Source: Narthecium ossifragum (lineage: Eukaryota > Streptophyta > Magnoliopsida > Dioscoreales > Nartheciaceae). From it: a stretch of 64,000 nt of DNA. This document shows positions 48,234 through 61,300 of this stretch, piece by piece. Both the position numbers and the translations under genes were made by a program. The stretch covers positions 24,591,434 to 24,655,433 of the forward strand of contig OY986969.1 of NCBI GenBank assembly GCA_963920575.1, in the 5' to 3' direction. The notes beneath the pieces are model-generated. The model saw only the letters and a list, made by a program, of their open reading frames with translations. It ran no database searches and had not been told where the DNA came from. Within the stretch, counting starts at the first letter, position 1; the number at the start of each line of letters is the position of its first letter.

Positions 48234-51200
48234 ATGATAGAGGAGGAGGGGGTGGTGGTGAGAATGGATGGGAGTGGAGGAGAGGAGGAGGAGGAAAGGA
48301 AGGGGAAGACGGTGGTGGTTGGCGTTAGGATGGACCAGCAGAGTAGGGAGCTGCTAACCTGGGCTCTGGTGAAGGTGGCTTCCCCTGGGGATCGGGTTGT
48401 CGCGCTTCATGTTCTTCCGACCTCCGCCGCCGCTTCTATGGGTACGAGTTAGAGCATGGGAACGTCCGTTTTATGGAAACTAGGTCGTCTTTGATGCAAT
48501 TTTTGATTTTCTTCAATTTCCTAAAGTAAAATTTGATCCTTCCCCTCCTTAGGAGAAAACGATTTGATTTTCGATGCAGGTTTGCAACTTATTTAAATTT
48601 CTGTTCCGAATAGGGATCCTATTCTTCTTTGTTGCAGATTCGCAGAATTTTTTGAAGGAATCATTCTGCCAAATCGAGACTCATTTCTTCTATGAGGCGA
48701 ATATTTTCTGTTTTCCGGTAATACTTCGCTATGATCCTCGGTTTGCTTGGGAACCAATTTGTTTTTTTTTCCATGCATATTCTTGTTTTTTTACCCTCCG
48801 CTACAAAACTTCTCTCCGAATTTTTTTTCAGATCGAAACCCATTTCTTTGGTGCAAAATTTGAAATTTTCTCTTTGATACTTTGTTCAAGCACCTTTTAG
48901 TTGGAAACCCGTGTCGTCTTTGATCCAAAGTTGTAACTTTTGCTGCAAAAAAATTGGTTTCAGAGGTCTCTGACAGAGATGGGAAATGCTCTTCCCTTCT
49001 CTCTCTCGTGAAAGAGTTCGACTCTGTGCTCGCCGTCTACGAGGGCTTCTGCAATCTCAAGCAGGTTCTGTACCCAAATCTCTAAATCTCTCTAAAATTT
49101 ATTCTCTTTATAATCTTGAATGAGTTCTCACATTTCTTTCTTGCCCTTTTTTTTTTTTTTTGCAGGTTGACCTGAAGCTAAAGATATGCACGGGCTCCTC
49201 GCTTCGCAAGATCTTGGTTCGAGAGGCAAACTCCTTTGCTGCTGCTACCCTCATTCTTGGAATCACTAAGAATGGTCGCACCATTGGGTGAGTTAAAAGT
49301 GCATCAATTTGCTGTCTTTTTCTTTTTTCCTTCTCTATTGGGCATTCTAAACTTTGATGCAATAAATCAGGTCATCCTCGACATCCGTAGCCAAGTACTG
49401 TGCAAAGAAGCTGCCTGGGGACTGCTCGGTGCTTGCAGTGAGCAATGGCAAGATTGTTTTCCAGAGAGAAGCACTGCCAAGTTGTCGAGACTCAGGTTGG
49501 TCGTCTTCTCAAGTTTCGTTTGTTTGCTATGATTGATTCCATGACATTGTTCTATTGCATCAACAGAGAGCAAGGATGGAGATCGTGAGCTATCTGCTTG
49601 CTTGGCCTCTGCAGCTCAAAAACTGACGAGCATGAATTGCGCTGAACTCCCAAATGGCAGTTCTTGCAAATCTAAGGCCAGGAAGGATTCTGATGCTACA
49701 GTTCCTTCAGTCCATTGCTTGGATGCCGTAGCGAAGGATGTTGATGAGAAAAAGACTTGTTTGATTTGCAAACCACAATCTAAGCATCAGTCCACTCCTT
49801 CTATAGGGAGTAAGGAGTCACCTTGTGACAGATCTAAGGAAGAGTCGTTGGTTGCGGTTCCTGTTCAGAAGCCGGAGACGCCCTCAAGCTCCGGCTCTTT
49901 CTTGGCCCGGGGGCTGCCTGAAGTGAGACCTGGTTGGCCTCTCCTTAGGAGGGTCACATTTGGTGACAATAAATCTTCAGCCCTGGAGAAATCCAAGGTG
50001 TCTGTGGTTCAGTGGGCGATGCGCCTTCCAAGCCGGTATACTGCATCTTCTGTTGTTCACCCTGATCGCAAACCTACAAAATCCAATGCAAATGCCACGT
50101 CCAAAGCTGATGGAGATAACATGGCTAAAGTTTCCGTGGGATCTGATTCATCAAGTTCCTCAGTGGAGATCCAAGAGGAAGAAGAGGACCTACCAATAGA
50201 GTTGAAATCTCTTGCAGAGAAGTACTCATCTCTTTGTAGATTGTTCAGTTACAATGAGCTTATGCAGGCGACATCCAACTTCTCACCTGGTTGGTATCTA
50301 ACTGGGCATTTCCTTGTTTCTGCTCAATCTTCTTTTACGTGTTTCTTGGTTGACTTTGATTCTAATTATAAGTGGTTACACTCTACAGACAAGTTAATTG
50401 GGAAGGGAGGTAGCAGCCTGGTTTATAAGGGCTGCCTCACTGATGGAAAGGCATTAGCGGTGAAGAGCTTGAAGTCCTCTGAGGATGCAATTAAGGAATT
50501 TGTATCGGAAATTGAGATTATAACTACATTGCATCACCAGAATATTATCTCTCTTTTTGGATTTAGCTTCGAGAGAAATAATCTTATATTAGTCTATGAT
50601 CTCTTCTCAAGAGGTAGCATAGAAGAAAACCTTCAGGGTATGTTGTTAACATTCATTGTAGAGATTAAAGAATGGAATTTTGTTGTATTCTCTCTTCTCT
50701 TATGCTTAATTCAATTTTCTCAGGCGACAAAGAGAGCAGGAGCGTCCTTGGTTGGCCTGAGAGATATAAGGTTGCAGTGGGGATAGCAGAGGCACTTGCT
50801 TATTTGCATGGTGGGAAAAGTGGTCAACCTGTGATCCATCGCGATGTAAAATCCTCAAATATACTTATCGGTGATGATTTTGAGCCAAAGGTATCTTCTT
50901 GTACTTCATGGGCCTGGAAGGAATTTTTTGTTTCGCATGTGCTAGGATATCAAGGAATCACTTTTAGTTGTTTCCTCATTCACACTTTGCTTTGTGATGC
51001 TTCAGTTGTCGGATTTTGGGTTGGCTAAGTGGTCATCAGCAGCTGTGTCTACCATTACTTGCACTGATGTCGCTGGAACGTTTGGGTTCGTATCTTTTTG
51101 AATCCCATTCACATGCCTTTAAGTGAGTTTTTAGTTTCGGTGACTTTAAGCAAATATCTTTAATAACCTTATGGCAGGTATCTTGCTCCTGAATATTTCA

Positions 51201-52289
51201 TGTATGGAAAGGTCACTGAGAAGATTGATGTCTATGCTTTCGGTGTCGTTCTCCTTGAGCTTCTTTCTGGAAAGAAGCCCATTTGTTCAGGGTGTTCTAA
51301 AGGCCAGGAGAGCCTGGTCATGTGGGTAAGTTTTCGGTTCGCTCATACACATAATATCTCACATCCCAGTTTTTGCTCACGTTAGCTTGAAAATAGTCCT
51401 TAATCTGGTTTTTAAGTGCACGATTAACTTATGGTAAAAAGATCTGAGTTTACACTCACATTAGCTTGATGAAAGTTTTAATTCAGCATTAACTTATGGT
51501 CGAAAGAATTTTAAGCGAACCAGGTTCTGGTTACTGCAGAAGTTTTTTGGTGCGCCAATAAAACTTATGAAAAACCTTTTTCTTGTAGATTATCTCTGAA
51601 AATAGTCTAACATCCCTTATTGTCATGTTTCATTTTGGATTTATCTCCTGCTAATTGAGCAAGAAAAACTCACAACAGCCCCTTGATGGCAGGCAAAGCC
51701 AATCCTACAAGGAGGAAAGGTTGAGCAACTGGTAGATCCTTGTTTGGGTGGTGACTACGACAATGATCAGATGGAGAGAATAGTCCTAGCCGCTTCTCTC
51801 TGCGTCAGGCGTGCTCCTAAATCTCGGCCTCGAATGCCTCTTGTAAGATCAGCAGTGTTAATGGATTTTTCTTCTTTGCGTGCTACAAATACAAAACAGA
51901 AAACAGTCATCAGCAATCTGCTTGTACTCCATCAAATTAGTTCTTTCTTCAGTCTCGTGAATCAAATACTGCAAGCTTGGTGTCATGATTTTTTTTTCCT
52001 GTTCCTTTTCGAATATATGCAGGTGGTAAAGCTCCTAAGAGGTGATGAAGAAATTGTCAAGTGGGCGAGGCTACAAGTCAGTGCTTCGGAAGAGCTTGAT
52101 GGTTTAGACGACGAAGTAGCAAGCCCAAATTCCGACATCCAGTCTTACATCAACCTTGCGTTGCTCGACGTAGAAGATGATTCATTTTCAGTTAGCAGCG
52201 TGGAGCCCCCAGTTGATTTCGTAACAGCTAAAGTTTCATTGGAGGAGTACCTGCAAGGGAGATGGAGCCGTTCATCGAGCTTCGACTGA
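48234..52289 (+). CDS. Receptor-like cytoplasmic kinase with N-terminal USP domain
   Basis: Eleven exons: 48234-48441, 48964-49064, 49166-49287, 49371-49495, 49567-50289, 50389-50637, 50724-50890, 51006-51085, 51178-51325, 51693-51842, 52023-52289; phases close to 779 aa. The start is the first in-frame ATG after an in-frame stop. Residues about 20-170 form a universal-stress-protein (adenine nucleotide alpha-hydrolase-like) domain, from [20 protein letters not shown] to [13 protein letters not shown] low-complexity, Ser/Lys-rich linker follows. The kinase domain (about 410-740) has the glycine loop [14 protein letters not shown]452 in [14 protein letters not shown] with D550, SDFGLAKW with D568 and APE in YLAPEYF, so it should be active. 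No signal peptide or membrane helix is seen, hence cytoplasmic. It resembles the USP-kinase proteins of Arabidopsis (At1g77280, At1g21590, from memory). Substrates are unknown. The tail ends [14 protein letters not shown]. Confidence 0.93.
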
Positions 52290-52949
52290 AATCAAATGAG
52301 CATCACCAACATAGTCTTCTCTAATTTGTACAGCACATTGGCTCCTCCTCCTGTTCTTTGTTGTTTGATTATGAGGGGCTCAGGAATGAGAGGTGGTTTA
52401 CAGTACCCTCCTTGCCACCCGCCCTGGTATGCCATGCCAGTCCTTTGTGGTGTTCTTTCGAAGATCGGCGTTGTTTCACTCTCATGCAATGTTCTCAGCC
52501 AAAGGTTGAGAAAGGATTCAGAAGAGTTGCCAATGTGTCTGAGAGAGCATATAGATATTTAACACTTTGATTCATTTCCTCTGTAAAATTCAATTGGGGC
52601 AATGATCAATTTTTTTTCCTCCTTAATTACTGCATGCTGCTGTATCAACTGCCAGGTTTTTTTTATGGTTGACAGTGAGATTGTATCAATTGTGATACGC
52701 CCCTAGGCTAATTTTGTCACTTGCTTTGATCTGTTCTATTCTTCCAAAGTGCACAGGTTTTTGTAATTTTTGAACCTTGAGCACTCATGCAAAAGCTTAT
52801 GATAAGCTATCATTCAGCCTTTGAGCTCATCTCAAAAAAACAAAAAAAAAGGGTAAAAAAAGAAGAAGAAGCTGTCATCCAAATGGTATGATCAAGTTTC
52901 TACAGAGCTTCAAAATTAAATTTACCCACCACAACCATACATGAAAAAT

Positions 52950-53030
52950 TGCATATAAGTCCATTTCATTTTCGGTTTTACATCTTAGGATTGTGTTGTG
53001 TTTGGTTACAAAACAGGCCATTGTAGCCAC
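52950..53030. repeat. Diverged half-copy of the palindromic MITE at 56885-57010
   Basis: Shares AGTCCATTTCATTTT-like, TTTTACA.CTTAGGA.TGT and TTACAAAACAGGCCATT with the left half of the 56885 element in the same orientation. The right arm is not clearly present. Confidence 0.6.
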
Positions 53031-53540
53031 TAACCTTGACAAGGATTCCCAACTAATAAGTTAAGGATATCATATTTAATACCATTGAAATGAAAACGCA
53101 AAACAATTCTAAATTGTTAAATAAAAACTAAAGCTGATTTAATATCACCTACAAGGGCTTGAAAAAAATGATATTCAAAGGCTAACTAATTAAATATCAA
53201 GTCTTCAACCATAAGCTTTGAAGCCAATGGTCCATCACACCATAACTACAAACTCCACATAAGTTCAGCTCAGACAAGAAGACCGAATCAAATCTGCCGA
53301 CAATCCACATTTATGGAGAGAACCGAAAGGAGAGGCTGGTACAACACTCTGATGGCAACAACTCAAAGGCCTTCCCAGCCAACCAACCATGTTTCAAGTA
53401 TCAGACGTCTAGATAAGATGGCCTACTGCTGGTCCAGATGTTATAATCATTGCAACTACAGGAAGCTTGTAGTTATTGAAGATTGAAATATCCAGACAGT
53501 GATATCCAAAGATCACACTCATTACCATTGAAATATTTGC

Positions 53541-53690
53541 TTCAGTCATCAAAACTAATAGAACTGGTAGTTCAGTCTTCAAAACTAATGGAACTGGTAG
53601 TTCAGTCATCAAAACTAATGGAAATGGTAGTTCAGTCTTCAAAACTAATGGAACTGGTAGTTCAGTCTTCAAAACTAATGGAAATGGGAA
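53541..53690. repeat. 30-bp minisatellite (five copies)
   Basis: Five consecutive 30-base units, each TTCAGTC(A/T)TCAAAACTAAT followed by (A/G)GAA(C/A)TGG. The period keeps frames open on both strands, producing artificial ten-residue repeats that should not be read as protein. Units alternate at two variable sites, hinting at a 60-bp higher-order unit. Confidence 0.95.
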
Positions 53691-55367
53691 GACCAATGAT
53701 CACACCATGTTACATGGAACATTGATGAAAAATTAGTGCTGAAAAATAATGGCAGGATGAGAGGCATTTCATCCATTACAACCAAGAAACATGAAAGGTA
53801 GGAGCCACTCTTCCCAAATTTTAAGTTCAATGCTATATAGACCCAATGCGCATTTCAAAATCAGGCGAACGAAAAGGTTTCTATGATTTTATTGGGAGAC
53901 TGCCTTCCCGGTGACTGCATTCAAGTCTTCTAGTGCATCATGCAACTAAATGTTGGATCTCTAGAATCAAAATGATGAAAGTATCATGCAAACCGATATC
54001 ACAATTTCGCTCATAAATCAAAATCTAGAAAGTAGGGCAGATAACGAGCAAAAATTTCATACAAGGAAAAACATGACCAAATTTAGCTTCCCAAATTAGT
54101 CCCTCTATTGTGAAACTTCAAAAAAATTCGTAGCTTAAAAATATAGGAACGCACAAACACACAGAGATAGAGAAAATAAGTTACAGCACCACTAGGTTGC
54201 TGTTGTTTATGAGTGATAAAACAAGCTTCGAAATAAATCAAGCAACAAAGGAAATCACCATTTATGTCTTTTGACACAAGAAACCAAACTACAACTCATA
54301 ACTTCTTATGCCTGAATGAAAAACAGAAAAACTGTCGAAGTTTTATCACCATATTTCTTGAAAGAGCTTAAACGGCAAAATGCTGTAGTCTTCAAGGAAC
54401 ATATGAACATTATACGCTCATCTAATTTCCCAGGTTGACAGTTTTGAATTTGTAGCAGCTGTTAAAAGATAAATAAGATTGAAAAAGATGCTGGCATGAA
54501 AAAAAGTGAACGATCATGCAATAACGGTGTCACAGCTATCTCTCTCAGCGCATGACATTTCACACACTTACTCTTATTTGACTTAATGCCTTACACCTGG
54601 GAACTAAACCAGAAAACTTTCTGTGCTAACTAGATTCTATGGAAACAAGTAATCATGTAAGAACAATCATAATCAAGAATCCAGAGACCTGCTCCAGTTC
54701 TGTCATGTCATGTAAGTTGCCACCATAAATAATGGTTACCATCCTCTTGGGCAGATTGCTAGAAAAATATGTTTTCATAAATATGGTGACAGATAAAAGC
54801 TAGTCAAAAGAATTTCAACAATGTCAAACACTTTAGGAAAGCAGGAGAAACATGAGAAAACTTACCCGAGTTTCCTGACTACATAGCTGGCCAACAATCC
54901 TAAGTTGGAGCTCATATCTGATGAAAACTGATATATACTTCCCTCAAAAAGTTGTAACTCAGCAAATGGTGAAAACTGATATATACAGTAATGGAAGGAC
55001 AAAAAAAAAATCCGGTCCGCCTGAAAACCTACAATTACTTTTGTCAATAGGAATGCTCCTTTAGTAAATTCCAGCAAGCCAGATATGATGCTCACCATTA
55101 TGTTATCAGACTTTATTGCGTAGTATCAAGCATCAACCTTGAGTTTTCCAGATGCTATAGCTCAATGAAAACAAAGAAAGAGGTAGATAGAAAACTTCCT
55201 TTTCATAGATAGTCACCTCCAAAAGATGCAGAAAATGCAAAAGCATAAACAGGCACATAGAGAACCTCATTTCCATTAATATCAGCCTCAGAAAGAATCA
55301 TGAGTACATAAGGAAGCGCCTATTTGCTGCTTCTACATCTATGACTACAATAAATCAAATGCCAAAG

Positions 55368-58300
55368 TCAATTGTTTTCTGATTGTTGATTATAATTCAA
55401 GTTGTCGCAGAATATGCCCTCTGGATTACAACACCCATTCTTGACATCCCTCACATTTTCTGTACACAAATTAGAACCTCCATTACTTGAGCTTCCTCTG
55501 AATCTATAACCATTCCCTTCCCGAGGCCAACGGGGCCGAAATCTCTGAACCTTTGGGCAGTTCCATCTTTGTGTTTGAAAGAATCTCTTTCCTGAATCAT
55601 TGGACTGCAACCTGACTCTGTCAGCAATCTTTGGGTGTCTAAACCCTGATTCAACTTCACGAGATCGTTTTTCACCTGCCGCATTTGGAGGGACTATTGG
55701 AAATCCTTTGGCCACTTGCGCCTCTTCTTTGCACTCTTGTAGCTTAAAATTAGATGATGTTTGGTCTGGGGCTGTAGGACCAGGATTTCCACGAGGATAT
55801 GGTGGTAAAGGTGGAAAAGGATGGAAGGGCATGCCAGGTGCGACTGCCCATTTTGAATGCAACTCAATTCCTCCACTTTCCAGAGTTCCAAGCTGCTGCA
55901 TCAGGGCCACTGGCATGCCATAACAAACTGTCAAGTTTGATAGATATCTTTCCTGCAGATGTCCTTTGACCGCTTCCCCAGCATCCAGTGAAGTTGTAGA
56001 AAGAACATGAGGATTCTGTTTATCACAAGAACCAAAACCGGGAGGTGCTTCATCGTCGATGTTCTCCTGTGTTGAGCTTCTAGCACTAGCAGCCACATCG
56101 CAGAAGCTATTCTTCTCTCTTTCAATCTCAGATGCCAGCTTTGAGACCACAGGATCAGAACTTTGTTCCCTTTGTATATGAGTTAGTTTTGTCAACTTTA
56201 CACCTGCTTCTACAACTTGATCTGCACTGGTATATGAAGATTGTTGATCAAGGCTTATGTTCTCTGATGGTTGATCCCAACGGCTTTTACGTTTGCGAGG
56301 TTGTGCCCCACTTGCAGGATTGCTATCACTACCTGTGGCAGGAGCGGAGATCTGTTGACTGGCAACGAAAGGAGAGATGTCCACCTCTGGAATCTGAAGG
56401 TGATTATCTTCACTAACACAGACAATAGCATCACTATCTCTTGCTCCTTGGTCATGCTTCCATCGCTTGTGCAAGGATGATTGAAACCAATTGCAGTGCG
56501 AACGATTTGAATCTAATGAGCTGTCATCCCTGTCAGATAACTCAACTCTCTTAATAGAACGGGGAATCCATTTATCTCGGAAGTTCCGTGCAATCTGATG
56601 GACCTGTAAGCCCATAATACGAGTTTATTTAATTTCATACCAAAGGTAGTACATGAATTCAAGACATCGACTTCTAACCTATTGAGAGTACTTCAAACCA
56701 ATTAAAGGAGATCAAGACAGCCTAAAGCCAGTTTGAGTTCACTAAGTTCTAAGATATAAATGCCCTGTATTTAGACCTTGATATATATCTTTCTAAAAGA
56801 GTAGACTGCATGCAGCTAATGAGATAGTTCAACTTAACAGAGCAGACACATCAAGAAGAAGATTACAATTGCAGAAAAAATTTCATATTAAATCCACTTT
56901 ATTTTTATTTTACAGCTTAGGACTGTTTTGTGTTTCATTACAAAACAGGCCATTTGCATGTGGAATATGTGGTTCTAAGTTGTAAAATCAAAACTAAGTG
57001 GATTTAATATGTAAATATTCCTATTATTGCAGCTAATAAACTACCAATCAGATTATGTAATCAATAAAAGAATACTAAGATGAAAACCACCAGAAAAGAA
57101 ACATCACATGAAAAAAAAAATCAGCACAAGGCAGCTTATGTGTTCAGTGATATGACCACAGAAATATTGGAAACAGAAAATAGTCTACAACGATAACAAG
57201 CAATAAATGGGTAGTAAAGCAAATTTAGGGTTTCGGCTCTGATATCATAAACTGATGCAATTCCATTGCTTACATTTGCTATGTTACCACAGATGAAATA
57301 GGAACAAAGTGAGAAATATATGCCTGCAGACACCCATCAAAGAAGGACAACACAAAAATCACTAAAATACCACGAGGTGTGATAAAGAAACTACTAATAT
57401 CCTTGCATGTCCTTAACAAAGAAGTATAAACATGCTAGTAGAATCCCACATACCTGCATGTCATTATGCCTGGTCAATTTCAATATTGACTCCTTAAAGC
57501 TGCATAGAGAAATGATGACTGCATTAGACACGTGAAAAAATAACTCAAGCTTTAGTGAGATATAAGAAACTCAAAAACTACAAAAAATAATCACAACTTT
57601 GGAAACTAAAACTGAAGATGACGTAAAAAAAAATTATATACTAGCATATCTAAAGAGTCCAGGGCTGAAGTCAGTGTCCTGTCAAAGCCAATAAGGCTGC
57701 GAAAGCTTCACAAAGCAAATTCTAAAAAAAGGCCATAATCATAATAAAAAAAGCAGAGAGCCCAACTCCTCAAAATGAAGCTAAGGTATAATGTCTCCTG
57801 GAGAGGCCATAAGGAAAAGATCAACTATAAGGCAACTCTTTTTTCGCTTCATGCTTAAGCATTAGAAGCTCGACAGCTTGGATGCTGCTAGTCACTGTTA
57901 CTTTTCATTAGTTCTTGCCTACTGTTCCCATGAAGATGCAGCGGGACTTGTTATGGGCTTGTTTGTCATCATCTTTTAACAGTAAAGTAGAAAAGCTCCC
58001 ACAACATTGTTTAAGCCAACTTTCAGCATTAACTCATTTTATGAGCTGTCAAAAGTAAAGAACTAGTAGCTTACGTTTCCGAATCCCACGGATTTATTGA
58101 CAAGTCCAATAACAATGCAAACAACCAATGCATTGCAATGTTTCCCGTGTCTCGTAAGCTAAAGGACTAGTTGCTTAAAACATGAAATCACACAGTTTCA
58201 TTGACAAATCAAATAACAATTAAACATCAATGCATTGCAATGGCTCCATTTCCCATAAGCTATTTTGTTGAGAAATTGAGAAATTCCTGGACCTTTCCAT

Positions 58301-61300
58301 TCCACTACAAGGAGGGCTTTTACTCATGTGCTCCGGTGTAAGAATTCCTTTTAAAGCTAGAAACTCTAGAACCTGCATGAAAGGAAAAGAGTGTCACAAA
58401 GTTTTGTATTTTAGATTAACTAACATAATACATGCAAACCCCTGGATGGTGTCCAGATGACTGGTCTAGAGGTAGAGTCAATGCTTCTCCTACACTTACT
58501 TCAGGTTCTATAGTGAAGTGGAGATGTTGGGCAAGTTCATGTTAACATTTAAGAAAAAGGGAGAGCTAACTCAAAAGTCACCAATGCATAGGTAGCATTT
58601 CTTGTTCAACATAACGATGAACCAGGTGAAATAAAAATGCTCGGATCCAAAATCAAAACACTCTTGGAGCCACATGATATATTGCATAAGCCACTGACCT
58701 TAAGGAGCTTTCTTATAATAGGAATCCTGTTGAAGTTACTTCGGTTCTGCTTCATGATGTTGTGTAGCATCTGCAGACCTACAAAGCCAAAAAAGAAGAC
58801 ATAACTTTTGCAGTCTAAAACATGGACCTTTTGTCTGGAAAGACAACAAATTTCGCATAAGCAATAAGAGAAGTGGCTATACCATTTTTGTTAATAATAT
58901 CCATCAAAACCAACCGAGATTTTGTCTTCAAAAGCGCATCAAGTATCAAGGAAAGATCCCGTATACTAAGGGGCAAAAAAGAAAGATAAACATAAGGAAA
59001 CAAATTCTTTGACACCAGAATCCAATATAGAATAAGTTCAAAACTAGTCAAACAGGAGTTCTTATACAACCTTTGAGATGCACAACCTCTATCACCCTCT
59101 GCCGCAGTGACAAACAAAAGCTTTAGGTAGCCTTTAGTGGCATCCTGATCAAAGAGATGATGTATAAGCAAAAAACCATCGTAGCAGAAAACATATAATT
59201 TCATCTCCAATGGAAAACAAAAAAGAATATATTCCAAGAGACATAAAAAAAGTGATTTGTCAATTTCTTATATCAGGAAGAACATACTCAAGTAATTAGC
59301 CTTAAAATAAACTACACTGCAGGTGCAGCCCACGGATTTAATTTTATATTAAATCCTAGCTTATGGGAGGGTCTAGTTTAGTGATCTCAAATTCCAGCCT
59401 ATCATTTATGGTAACTTGCAATTTCTAATCACTATCACCAAAGAAAACCGTATCCAACCAAAACCAACTTAAGCATTGCCATTCCATCACTCTCATGAAC
59501 CAAATTATGAGCAGATGTGTATTTCGTGCATCATTATCAAGTACATTCATAGGTGTTACCCTTTGAAGATGAGCTAATTGCCTTCCCGCAACCAATTTAC
59601 CTTTTCCTAGTAAACAAAACCAATCTCCACAGTAGGGAGCAATTTATGCCGCAAAAATTATTTTTCAAATGTAAACATGCGCTTGATGGCCATTACTTGT
59701 CAAATAGATTGACTTCTGCTACATAATCTAGAAGTGGCATAGAGATACAATGTTTACTCCGTTTGAAGTGTTGTTGGAGTATATTTCCCATTTCTATGTT
59801 CCAATATAAATTACACACCGATAACCTGCTTATAACTTTCCCCATAATAAATTGCCTTGGCTTCGCCACTGACTTCAGAACAAACAAGTGAACAAGAAAT
59901 GGACTAAGTGCAGTTTTTTCCACACTTGACATTAGAAAACTCAAAAGTCCTATCTTGGAAGGAATGAAATATTATTCTATTGACATTAACTATCAAAAAT
60001 GAACAATCCTGTGTAGCACTTATACTTACTTTCCGTTTGCTAATGCCGCCCTCAGCATCTAACAGCTCATTGAGTTTTTCTTCAACTGCATGAACAAGGT
60101 GAAAAATTGTAAACAAACTATGGGATATATATAAGACCAAACACACCACCAAATTTTATTACCTCCCTCAAAATGTCTATTTCCGCCATGCTTGAGCACT
60201 TTTTCAGCCTTTTGGGGCACGAGCACCAGATCTTTTGTACTCGACTTTCCATTCTTTACTACAACACGAGGACGAGACAATTTTGCAAGAGGACTCAGCT
60301 TTGTCTTATTCGACTTATCTTCAACAGGGTTAGATGAGATTTCATCTGGACAAATTGCAGTTCGAGAAGAAATCGCCTTTTGAGATAAAGGTAAGGTCAT
60401 TGTGCTTTCAGCTTGCTTAGAATCTGACTGTTCCAGAGAGACGCTGACTTCAGCTTGAAGATGAATATCTGGTGCTGGGGACAAGCATTTGCTTATTTTC
60501 TCGATGTCTTGCGCAGAGATCTCCTTGTATCTCATGACTTTCCCATCATTAATATCAGAAATTGCCTTCTTTGTGTCTTCTTGGACCATCAGCGGTTCTA
60601 AGTATTCTTCATCTGAATCACCTTGATCAATAACCTCAGAGTTCAATGGATCACCACCTATATAGCCTCGGCATATGGAAGAACCACAGACACATTTTTT
60701 GGCAGCAGCACCAAACACTCGTACATAGTTGTAATCGAATGTTACTTCTTCACCCTAGCATGATTAGATGACATAGATGTCATACGTCCGAATATTTTGA
60801 GTAGTTCGTCATAAGAACTACAGCAAATAAATTAGCACTTTGCTTTGAAGGTAGCGCTGGCCAACTTGTTTTTATAGATGCTATTGTACCTCCAAGCCAC
60901 ATAACCGAAACTATTACAGCAGAAATTTACTCTTGCTATTCATGTAAAATAACAACGCATCAGGCCTCAAAGAGGCAAAATAGCTAGTAAGGACTAAAGA
61001 ATACCAAGGCCAAGATACATGCTGACACTGGGTACAGACCCCGTGCCGATGGCTCAAAGCCTCTTCAGAAGGGAAATGTACTTGGCATAGATCCCATGCC
61101 GAGTATTTTTATCGTGCCCATAAATTACCGGTACCATAATGCATATGTATGTGTGGACTCTGCAGACCTGCACGGCAATCCATGAACTCTACGAATGGGT
61201 ACATTAAGCTGTCTGTTTGGCTTTTCCCTCCTCTCTATAAGATAGGGATAGCAGAAATTGTATGATGCTCCTAATGTTGCATTTAAGGAGCACACAAGCT

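Larger units (their letters stand above)
52290..55367. other. Convergent intergenic region between the kinase and SDG8 genes
   Basis: The two flanking genes point towards each other, so both ends are 3' untranslated sequence. In between lie a 30-bp minisatellite (53541-53690) and a diverged relative of the palindromic MITE at 56885-57010 (52950-53030). No further exon was recognised. Confidence 0.55.

Noticed and set aside
53409..53725. Regular direct repeats that might be taken for a CRISPR array or a repeat protein
   Set aside because: The units are contiguous with no unique spacers, and this is plant nuclear DNA. It is a minisatellite.
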